Shown here in pieces: positions 1 through 7,233 of a stretch of DNA of 14,321 bases. Within the stretch, counting starts at the first letter, position 1. The number at the start of each line of letters is the position of its first letter. Source of the DNA: an uncultured Clostridia bacterium (GTDB taxonomy: Bacteria > Bacillota > Clostridia > TANB77 > CAG-508); contig CAKPGS010000029.1 in assembly GCA_934155165.1 (NCBI GenBank), positions 1-14,321 of the forward strand. Reading direction: 5' to 3'. Below the pieces are notes generated by a model. That model saw nothing but the letters and a program-made list of their open reading frames with translations. It did no database searches and was not told the DNA's origin. The translations under genes were made by a program, and so were the position numbers.

Positions 1-1910
1 TAATGTTCTACTTTATATTCTGTATTTGTATTTGCTTTATAATATAATTTTAATACTAAACTTCCATCTCCTGCTATTACTCCTGTTGGTACTGACTTTC
101 CTATATCGTATATATATCCGTTATATTTCTTTTGTTCTGCTGTAACTGAACTTCCTGTTGTTCCTATTTTTTCTTCTTCTTCATCTGGTGTATTACTATA
201 ACTTCCATCTAATTTTTGCTTGTAATGTTCTATTTTATATGGTGTATTAGTATTTGCATTCCATACAGCATTATATGTTCTATCTCCTACAGAACCTTTA
301 GTTACCATAACAGCTGTGCTTTTTCCTGTTATATCTGTTCCTTCCCATCCTGCAAATGTATATCCTTCTTTAGATGGATTATTTAATGTAAAGCTATTTG
401 TTTCTACTGTATATGTTGATGGATTATTTGAAATAAATGTTGCTCCATCTATTCCTGTATATGTTAAATTATAATTATTTAATGTATCATCAAATTGCGC
501 TGTAAATGTTGTATTTTCTGTTATTGCTGTAGTAGATAAATCTGGACTCCATCCTGTAAATCTTGATGTATATCCTTTTATATTTTTGGTTGGAATACTT
601 CCTGTGTAACTTGCTTTTTGCCCCTCTTTCACTGTCGTTTCTTGCAATTTTGTATTATCATAATTAATAAATGTTACAGTAAATGATTTTATCTTATGAG
701 TTATTTGTTGTGGAGTTGTAACTCCTTGTGTCGATACTTTACCTATTCCTAATCCTCCATATAGATTCAATCCCCACGTCCAAGTATTACCATCACTATC
801 AATTGCAGCACTTGTTGAACTAGAATTATTTCCATTCAGTTTTTTAAATTTAATTCCATCATTTATTTGTATTAAAGATTCTGAAGATGTATAGCTTCCA
901 TTTCCTAATTTACCCCAATGATTATCTCCCCATGTCCATAAACGACCTTCAGTATCTATTGCCATAGAATTACCTATATGTGAAAAAGTTTTTCCTGTTT
1001 CCTTAATTTTGGGCTCGGACATTTCATAATCATATTCCTCATTCCCCCATGTCCATATGTTTCCAGATACATCTAAAGCAATTAAATAATCTGATGATGT
1101 TATCTCTTTAAATTTAGTTTCATTTTTAATTTGTATTGGAGCGGGATAAATTGCATCTGTTGTGCCACTCAATGAATCACCTTTGTTTTTATCGCCCCAT
1201 CCCCATAAATTATAATCTTCATCTATTGCCAAACATTGAGATAAATTGCTACCTATTTCAATAAATTTAGTTCCTTCTTTTAATTTTTCAGGCTTATATG
1301 AATCCAATCCATCTCTTCCTAAGCAACCATTTTTATTACTTCCCCATACCCACAAATTTCCTTCTATATCTATAGCCATTGATACATCTCTAGATGCCGC
1401 AATTTTCTTAAATTTAGTTTCTTTTTTTATTTGTGTTGGTACAGCTAAATTGTTTTTAGTTCCATTTCCCAGTTGACCATATTCATTATTTCCCCAAGTC
1501 CATAGATTTCCATCAATATCTATTGCCATTGAATATTTTTCTCCTGTACTTATTTCAGAAAATTTTGTTCCATTCATTATTCTTTCTGGAGTCGTTGTTG
1601 CTAAACCACTAGATGTAGATATATTACCATTACTATGAACTTTATTTGTTCCTAATTGTCCATCTTGATCCAATCCCCATGTCCACAGGCTTCCATCTTT
1701 GTCTATTGCCATTGAATGGTAACCTACATCTATTCTTACAAATTCAATATCATAAGGGTATTCTTCATGTGTAAAAAAACCTTTTTCTATATTTGCATAT
1801 GTTGGTATAACTAAATATTGAGAAAACATAAATACAATTAACAATATTACTAAAATTTTTTTACTCAAATTTATATCTTTAATTTTTTTTAAAATTCTTG
1901 GTTGTTGCAT
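1..1910 (-). CDS. Secreted RCC1-repeat / InlB B-repeat surface protein (C-terminus beyond window)
   Basis: The frame is open from an ATG at 1910 to the window edge, giving 636 codons with no stop seen. The start follows a strong ribosome site (AAGGAGAG, 5 nt spacing). Residues 1-40 look like a signal peptide: lysine-rich, a hydrophobic stretch, then PTYA-N. From about 55 to 395 there are seven RCC1-type repeats of the form SMAIDxxGNLWTWGxNxxGQLG, expected to form a beta-propeller. About 400-465 is an InlB B-repeat/Flg_new-like module (TVTFINYD...GWSPDLSTT). About 465-540 is a related module (GYTFAGWEGT). At about 545 a MucBP-like module starts (YKIEHYKQKLDGSYSNTPDE), and a second copy begins at the edge. 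These are cell-surface repeat types, so adhesion or host contact is a reasonable inference, but no ligand can be named. It contains no in-frame CGG codon. Confidence 0.85.
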   Translation of the reverse strand, partial: MQQPRILKKIKDINLSKKILVILLIVFMFSQYLVIPTYANIEKGFFTHEEYPYDIEFVRIDVGYHSMAIDKDGSLWTWGLDQDGQLGTNKVHSNGNISTSSGLATTTPERIMNGTKFSEISTGEKYSMAIDIDGNLWTWGNNEYGQLGNGTKNNLAVPTQIKKETKFKKIAASRDVSMAIDIEGNLWVWGSNKNGCLGRDGLDSYKPEKLKEGTKFIEIGSNLSQCLAIDEDYNLWGWGDKNKGDSLSGTTDAIYPAPIQIKNETKFKEITSSDYLIALDVSGNIWTWGNEEYDYEMSEPKIKETGKTFSHIGNSMAIDTEGRLWTWGDNHWGKLGNGSYTSSESLIQINDGIKFKKLNGNNSSSTSAAIDSDGNTWTWGLNLYGGLGIGKVSTQGVTTPQQITHKIKSFTVTFINYDNTKLQETTVKEGQKASYTGSIPTKNIKGYTSRFTGWSPDLSTTAITENTTFTAQFDDTLNNYNLTYTGIDGATFISNNPSTYTVETNSFTLNNPSKEGYTFAGWEGTDITGKSTAVMVTKGSVGDRTYNAVWNANTNTPYKIEHYKQKLDGSYSNTPDEEEEKIGTTGSSVTAEQKKYNGYIYDIGKSVPTGVIAGDGSLVLKLYYKANTNTEYKVEH

Positions 1911-1957
1911 TTTTCTCTCCTTTCCTTAACCATTATTTCTCTAATTATTTCATATAT

Positions 1958-1986
1958 ATATTATATATTTCTACATTATTAGTAAA
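1958..1986 (-). promoter_or_regulatory. Possible sigma-A promoter of the RCC1-repeat gene
   Basis: On the minus strand TTTACT (1981-1986) and TAATAT (1958-1963) are 17 nt apart, about 50 nt upstream of the start codon. The DNA here is very AT-rich, so chance matches are likely. The call is tentative. Confidence 0.35.
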
Positions 1987-2109
1987 TAGAAGTTTTTACC
2001 ACAATTTTTGAATAATTACCATTTGCTTAGGGATATAGTATTTGATTAAGTTTTACATTTTGATTTTTTTTTAATTACTTTTTTGTAATAATTAAGTAAA
2101 AAGTATACG

Positions 2110-2200
2110 GAAATATGTATTTCCAATAAAAAACAGCTTCGCCACCCCGGTTGCCTTAAGGACACCTCTCCCTTCATCCAAAACAGGAATTTCCTATAAT
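2110..2200. repeat. GC-richer intergenic block, possibly a degenerate palindromic repeat
   Basis: The 1911-2291 gap holds a block clearly richer in GC than its surroundings (core 2130-2180, with GCTTCGCCACCCCGG and GGACACCTCTCCC). Imperfect arms GGTTGCC and GGACACC flank a TTAA centre, and AGGAA-T-TTCCT lies next to it. The composition and the CTCCC/GCTTCGCC words resemble the short palindromic intergenic repeats scattered in gut Clostridia. That resemblance is from memory. No coding sequence is supported here. Confidence 0.4.
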
Positions 2201-2230
2201 ATAAAAAATAGGCGACCCTTGGTCGCCCCA
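2201..2230 (-). terminator. Rho-independent terminator downstream of mazF
   Basis: On the minus strand a perfect GGCGACC / GGTCGCC stem with a 3-nt loop (2211-2227) is followed by TATTTTTTAT. It lies about 65 nt after the mazF stop. Its stem core is shared with the terminator after topA. Confidence 0.85.
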
Positions 2231-2291
2231 CTATACATAAACTCATTTTTTATATGCAAAAACTGTTTGTACATTGTCTTTGCATTATTTT

Positions 2292-2643
2292 TTATTCTTC
2301 TAAACCGAAACTTACTCCTAATGCATTATTTATTTTTCCCATAACACTATTATCTTCTATATGACCTATTTTTTCTTTTAATCTACTTTTATCTATTGTT
2401 CGTATTTGTTCAGCTAAAATTATTGAATCTGATTTTAATCCGACTACTTGCTGAGTCAATTTCTATATGTGTTGGAAGTTTATTTTTTGTTTTTTGTGAT
2501 GTTATGGCTGCTGCAATTACAGTTGGGCTGTATTTATTCCCTGTGTCGTTTTGTATTATTAAAACTGGTCGTATTCCACCTTGCTCTGAACCAACAACAG
2601 GGCTTAAATCAGCATAAAACATATCGCCTCTTTTAATTATCAT
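2292..2643 (-). CDS. mazF: MazF/PemK-type mRNA interferase (EndoA), interrupted by a +1 frameshift at CGG-A
   Basis: This is a sequence-specific endoribonuclease toxin of the MazF/PemK/EndoA family. The ATG at 2643 is chosen because GGGAGTG lies 7 nt before it; the upstream ATG at 2667 has no ribosome site. Residues 1-67 run in one frame (MIIKRGDMFYADLSPVVGSE) and keep the catalytic Arg25 and Thr48. The zero frame then meets CGG (2442-2440) and stops 10 codons later. One base on, the family continues as GLKSDSIILAEQIRTIDKSR to a TAA at 2292. Skipping the C gives 116 aa, the length of Bacillus subtilis EndoA, with the restored Gly on the EndoA Gly in its KRYGFERDS segment (recalled). There is no MazE or alanine racemase next to it; the gene upstream is GerS-like. 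Either it is expressed by +1 frameshifting or it is a broken gene. The matching events in rodA and cwlD favour the first. Confidence 0.9.
2439..2442 (-). other. +1 frameshift site CGGA in mazF (codon 68)
   Basis: The zero frame reads AGT CGG ATT and the family-conserved reading is AGT (C) GGA TTA. The zero-frame stop TGA follows 10 codons later. No Shine-Dalgarno-like motif or homopolymer slip is seen just upstream. The site is one of three identical ones in this window. Confidence 0.85.
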
Positions 2644-2722
2644 TTTCTTCACTCCCACTATTGGCATATTTAATTATTTTAAATATTAGTTCAAGATAAA
2701 GAAAATAGTAATTTGTTTACTT

Positions 2723-3349
2723 TTATTTACTACTATTTATGGTTATCTCATTATATACTATGTAAACTATAACATTTTGGTTCAGGTCTTCAATTTTCAT
2801 TTTAGATATTTTTTTACTTTGTTTATCTATATACAATGATTTATTTACCATATATTTATTGTTATTTTTTATAAATGTTTTTAGTATTATTTCATTTTCG
2901 TTTTCTTCTACTTTAGATTCATCACAGTTTTTATAGTCCTCTACAAACGTATTTAAAAATAAATGATTATCTGTTATATAACTGTAATTCTCATATATTT
3001 TGCTTAAATTTAGTTGTGTATTATTTATTGTTAATTTATTTCCTTCATTGCAAATTGTTAAACCCTCAATATTACTTGGTTCTATCACTGTTTGTTTTGC
3101 CATGTTTGGAGCTGTATATTCTTGATTTAAAACATATTTATTTTCATTCTTATTACTTGTTATTGAAATATCAACCCTAGCCGTATACGAATTAATATTT
3201 AAAATATTTTTTAGAATTTCCTCTTTAGAATTTCCAATATTAGTATTTCCAAAACTAGATTTTTTATAAACATTTTTAGCAAAAATAAATACACAAATAA
3301 AAATAAGTATTAAACATACAACAAGAAACACCTTTTTATTAATTTTCAT
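2723..3349 (-). CDS. Membrane-anchored LolA-fold, GerS-like protein
   Basis: The protein has 208 residues. A short basic N-terminus and a hydrophobic segment at about 7-25 form a membrane anchor or uncleaved signal. Cysteines 12 and 19 lie in it, but there is no convincing lipobox. The rest looks like a beta-rich, LolA/LppX-like domain (NSYTARVDISITSNKNENKY, then QEYTAPNMAKQTVIEPSNIE, and a C-terminal SKKISKMKIEDLNQNVIVYI). This pattern is typical of the GerS family of spore-germination lipoproteins. Context fits: gerS homologues in Clostridia often sit beside alr and mazEF, and here mazF follows by 79 nt, with alr and mazE missing. The ATG at 3349 follows AGGAGG with 5 nt spacing. The outer-envelope or germination role is inference. 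It has no in-frame CGG. Confidence 0.6.
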   Translation of the reverse strand: MKINKKVFLVVCLILIFICVFIFAKNVYKKSSFGNTNIGNSKEEILKNILNINSYTARVDISITSNKNENKYVLNQEYTAPNMAKQTVIEPSNIEGLTICNEGNKLTINNTQLNLSKIYENYSYITDNHLFLNTFVEDYKNCDESKVEENENEIILKTFIKNNNKYMVNKSLYIDKQSKKISKMKIEDLNQNVIVYIVYNEITINSSK

Positions 3350-3390
3350 ACAAACCTCCTAAAATAATTTATAATATAAATAAATTCATA

Positions 3391-3580
3391 ACATAATTAT
3401 AATAAATTTATGAAATGACGAATGCAATTGGAGTGTTATTAGAAATTGTTTAATTGTAGCAAAAGAGGAAGCGATGGCTTGCGCAGCAAGAGCAGCGAGA
3501 GGCTCGATTGCTACAATTTTATAATTTCTTTTAATACGTAATGCCGCCGAGGAATTGAATAAATTTCATTATAATTATGT
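3391..3580. repeat. Long imperfect palindrome (MITE-like or large hairpin) between dusB and the GerS-like gene
   Basis: Arms of about 71 nt (3391-3461 and 3509-3580) are imperfect inverted copies. The outer parts ACATAATTATAAT-AAATTTAT and the inner parts AGAAATT...AATTGTAGCA match closely, while the middle of the arms differs. The 47 nt centre is GC-rich and holds smaller hairpins such as CTTGC-GCA-GCAAG. The structure fits a decayed miniature inverted-repeat element or a large structured RNA. No target-site duplication was established. Confidence 0.6.
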
Positions 3581-3597
3581 AGTTTTTATTTTTGATT

Positions 3598-3628
3598 TAT
3601 AAATAAAATAAAGAAGAATAGAATAAAT

Positions 3629-3640
<12 letters not shown>
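3598..3640 (-). terminator. Terminator of the minD-minE-rodA-dusB operon, overlapping the dusB stop
   Basis: On the minus strand AAAGAAGAATAG (3629-3640) and CTATTCTTCTTT (3610-3621) form a perfect 12-bp stem with a 7-nt loop. ATTTTATTT follows. The 5' arm is the last codons and TAG stop of dusB. Confidence 0.75.
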
Positions 3641-4624
<984 letters not shown>

Positions 4625-4637
4625 ATTATCTCCTATT

Positions 4638-5745
4638 TTATTCTGCAAAAATTGATCTTTGTCTTCTACCACTTATATTCATTAATATTGCAAGTAAAAT
4701 ATAATTTGTAACTAATGAGCTTCCTCCATAACTAACAAATGGTAATGGTACACCTGTTATTGGTAAAAGCCCCATTGTCATTCCTATATTTTCTATCATA
4801 TGGAATATAAAAATTCCTGCAATACCAATTGCTATATAGCTTCCTAAATCATCTTTTGCAGTTTTAGCTATAAATATAGCTTTTGTTATCATTATTACAT
4901 ATATAATTATTACACTGCCTGCTACTACAAATCCCATTTCTTCACTTATAACTGAAAAAATAAAGTCTGTAGTTTTAGGATATAAGAAACCTAATTGGGT
5001 TTGATTCCCTTTTAAAACTCCCATTCCAAATAGTTTTCCTGCTCCTATTGCAAGTTTAGATTGAATTATATTATAACCTGCTCCTCTAGCATCTGTTTCT
5101 GGATTTAGGTATACCTGTATTCTTGATTTAGCATGTTCTGGCAATACAAAGTTATATACTATAGGTGCTGCAATTACTACAATAGCACATATTGCAATAA
5201 TGTATTTCTTGTCTATTCCTGCCACAAAAAGCATAAGCGCTGTTGCAATTATAAAAGCCATTGCTGTTCCATAATCTGGTTGTAATATAATTAAAAAAAC
5301 TGGAACAAGAACTACTGCTAAACATCCTATTAATTTTAAGGGTTTATTTATTTCGTTTTGCCCTCTCTCCTGTATTTTATATATTAATGAAGCTAAAGTT
5401 AAAATTACAAATATTTTTGCAAACTCGGAAGGTTGAAAAGTAAATGCTTTTAAGTCAAACCAACTGCTTGCTCCATTTACAGGAGTTGTAAAAAGTACCG
5501 CAATTAATAAAATTAAACTAATTCCGATAAAACACCGGTGCTGCTTTTGCAAGCAATTCATAATCTATTAAAATTAAAATAAAAACAATTGGTATACATA
5601 CAACAAACCAAATTACTTGTTTTTGTAAACTTTCATAGCCACTATCATGTGTTGCTGAAAATAATGCTATCATTCCAATAGCAGTTAAAATGATAGCACA
5701 TATAAATATTCCCCAATCAATATTTTTAAAAATTCTTTTTCTCAT
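4638..5745 (-). CDS. rodA: RodA, SEDS peptidoglycan glycosyltransferase, interrupted by a +1 frameshift at CGG-A
   Basis: RodA polymerises lipid II into lateral-wall glycan in the elongation complex with a class B PBP. The ATG at 5745 follows GAGG (7 nt), 14 nt after minE. Residues 1-73 (NIDWGIFICAIILTAIGMIA, then IDYELLAKAAPVFY) lie in one frame; the zero frame then reads CGG AAT TAG and stops. The +1 frame continues as GISLILLIAVLFTT and carries the family motifs: WFDLKAFTFQPSEFAKI, IILQPDYGTAM, FIFSVISEEMGFV and the C-terminal PLPFVSYGGSSL. Reading C-GGA as a one-base skip gives 368 aa, normal for RodA (E. coli 370), with an unbroken multi-pass membrane pattern. Neither fragment alone should work, since the first stops after two membrane segments. 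RodA is normally essential for rod growth, which argues against simple decay. Confidence 0.93.
5523..5526 (-). other. +1 frameshift site CGGA in rodA (codon 74)
   Basis: The zero frame reads TAT CGG AAT TAG, while the family-conserved reading is TAT (C) GGA ATT AGT. The zero-frame stop is only two codons beyond the site. The upstream palindrome CACCGGTG has no counterpart at the other two sites. Confidence 0.88.
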
Positions 5746-5759
5746 TATAAACCTCAATT

Positions 5760-6266
5760 TTATTCTTTAGATTCTTCTTCGCTTTTATCCTTTTGTTCTC
5801 CTTCATCTTCATTTTCATCCTCTAATGAATGTTTTCCTTCTTTAATTTCAGAACTTTTTTCTTCTTCGATTATTTCTAATGTTTCAGAATTTTCTTCTTG
5901 TTCTTTAATTTCTATTTTTTCTGCTTTTAATTCCTCATTTTTATCTTTGTTATCTTCAACCTTTTTTTCTTCCTTTATGCTAATAATTGGTATATTAGCA
6001 TATAAAGCTGGTGCACCATTTGTTCCATCTTCATTTGGTTGATTTGTTAAACGAACATCTATTGAATTTTCATCTACATCTATATATTTCTTTATTACTT
6101 CAATTATTTCTTGTTTCATCATTTCTAGAAAGTCTGCTGAAACGTTAGCTCTGTCTTGCATTAATACAAGATGAAGTCTTTCTTTAGCTTCTTTACCAGA
6201 ATTACTTTCTTTTTGATTTTCTTTTTTAAAAACTTTCTTAAAAAAATTACTTACATTTTCGAACAT
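5760..6266 (-). CDS. minE: MinE, cell-division topological specificity factor with a long acidic tail
   Basis: MinE stimulates the MinD ATPase and drives Min oscillation for mid-cell division. Residues 1-97 match MinE: an amphipathic N-terminus rich in Phe/Lys (FENVSNFFKKVFKKE), the MinD-interaction segment KERLHLVLMQDRANVS at about 28-43 and the dimer beta-helix part up to LYANIPI. Most MinE proteins end near 90 residues. This one goes on for about 70 highly charged residues rich in Glu, Lys and Asp, probably disordered or coiled. The ATG at 6266 follows GGAGGGTG, 24 nt after minD. Tail function is unknown; it could tune membrane or MinD binding. No minC lies next to the pair. Confidence 0.9.
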   Translation of the reverse strand: MFENVSNFFKKVFKKENQKESNSGKEAKERLHLVLMQDRANVSADFLEMMKQEIIEVIKKYIDVDENSIDVRLTNQPNEDGTNGAPALYANIPIISIKEEKKVEDNKDKNEELKAEKIEIKEQEENSETLEIIEEEKSSEIKEGKHSLEDENEDEGEQKDKSEEESKE

Positions 6267-6290
6267 TATTCACCCTCCGTTTTTTGCTTC

Positions 6291-7085
6291 TTATTTTACT
6301 CTAAAAACTCTTTTTATTGCTGCTAGAAAGCCTTTTTCTCTACCTGGTACAGAAACTTCTATTTTTTCTCCTAAAATTCTTTTGGCTGTTTCCATATATG
6401 CTTTTCCTGATGGTGCTTTTTTGTTAGATATAACTGGTTCACCTTTATTTGTTTGAGTAATAATGTATTCATCATCTGGTACTACACCAATTAATTCTAT
6501 AGATAATAAATCTACTATATCATCTACATCCATCATTTTTCCTTTTCTAACCATTTCTGGTCTTAATCTATTTATAACAAGTTCAGGATTCTTTATTTGA
6601 GAAGATTCTAATAATCCAATTATTCTATCTGCATCTCTTATTGCTGATATTTCAGCCATTGTAACTACTATAGCTCTATCGGCTCCAACTATTGCATTTT
6701 TAAACCCTTGCTCTATTCCTGCAGGGCAATCTATTAAGATATAGTCAAACTCCTCTTTTAATTTTCCGACAAGATCTTTCATTTGTTCTTCATCTATCGC
6801 ACTTTTATCTCTTGTTTGAGCAGCTGGAAGTAAGAATAATTCCTTAAATCTCTTATCTTTTATAAGGGCTTGTCTTAATTTACATTTTCCTTCAACAACA
6901 TCAACAATGTCATATACAATTCTATTTTCTAGTCCCATAACAACATCTAGGTTACGTAGACCTATATCTGTATCTACAAGAACAACTTTTTTTCCTTCTA
7001 ATGCTAAAGCAGATCCTAAATTTGCAGTTGTTGTTGTTTTTCCTACTCCACCTTTTCCTGATGTAATAACTATAACTTCTCCCAT
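6291..7085 (-). CDS. minD: MinD, septum-site-determining ATPase
   Basis: MinD is a membrane-bound ParA/MinD-family ATPase that positions division with MinE. The 264 aa product has the deviant Walker A motif GKGGVGKT (residues 10-17), the VDTDIGLRNLD switch region (about 38-48), the Walker B segment IDCPAGIEQGF (about 118-128), and a C-terminal amphipathic membrane-targeting helix (KGFLAAIKRVFRVK). The ATG at 7085 follows GGGAGG. It is the first gene of the operon, with a good promoter. In related Clostridia minC usually comes before minD; here topA and its terminator do, so minC must be elsewhere or absent. It has no in-frame CGG. Confidence 0.96.
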   Translation of the reverse strand: MGEVIVITSGKGGVGKTTTTANLGSALALEGKKVVLVDTDIGLRNLDVVMGLENRIVYDIVDVVEGKCKLRQALIKDKRFKELFLLPAAQTRDKSAIDEEQMKDLVGKLKEEFDYILIDCPAGIEQGFKNAIVGADRAIVVTMAEISAIRDADRIIGLLESSQIKNPELVINRLRPEMVRKGKMMDVDDIVDLLSIELIGVVPDDEYIITQTNKGEPVISNKKAPSGKAYMETAKRILGEKIEVSVPGREKGFLAAIKRVFRVK

Positions 7086-7127
7086 TAAACTTCCTCCCTT
7101 TATGGAATCTTGTAAATTTCTTTACAT

Positions 7128-7156
7128 ATAATATACGAAAAAGTCCAAAAAGTCAA
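7128..7156 (-). promoter_or_regulatory. Sigma-A promoter of the minD operon
   Basis: TTGACT (7151-7156) and TATTAT (7128-7133) are separated by exactly 17 nt on the minus strand. The site lies between the topA terminator and the minD start, giving a leader of about 35 nt. Confidence 0.85.
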
Positions 7157-7198
7157 TGTTATATTGCATTTTTGTTACAGAATTATTACAATTTTGTC

Positions 7199-7225
7199 AA
7201 AAAAGTAAGCGACCAATGGTCGCTT
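7199..7225 (-). terminator. Rho-independent terminator of topA
   Basis: The perfect palindrome AAGCGACC-AAT-GGTCGCTT (7207-7225) is followed on the minus strand by ACTTTTTTG. It sits 9 nt after the topA stop. Confidence 0.9.
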
Positions 7226-7233
7226 GTACAATT

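Noticed and set aside
1..1910. CRISPR-like or tandem DNA repeats
   Set aside because: The periodicity is that of protein RCC1 repeats with diverged DNA. There are no short identical repeats with unique spacers, and no tRNA or rRNA gene was recognised in the window.
2046..2246. 66-codon open frame on the minus strand
   Set aside because: It covers the mazF terminator and the GC-richer repeat, has no ribosome site and has no protein-like composition.
2410..2439. Stop-codon readthrough as the rescue mechanism
   Set aside because: The conserved continuation is in the +1 frame in all three genes, not in the zero frame after the stop.
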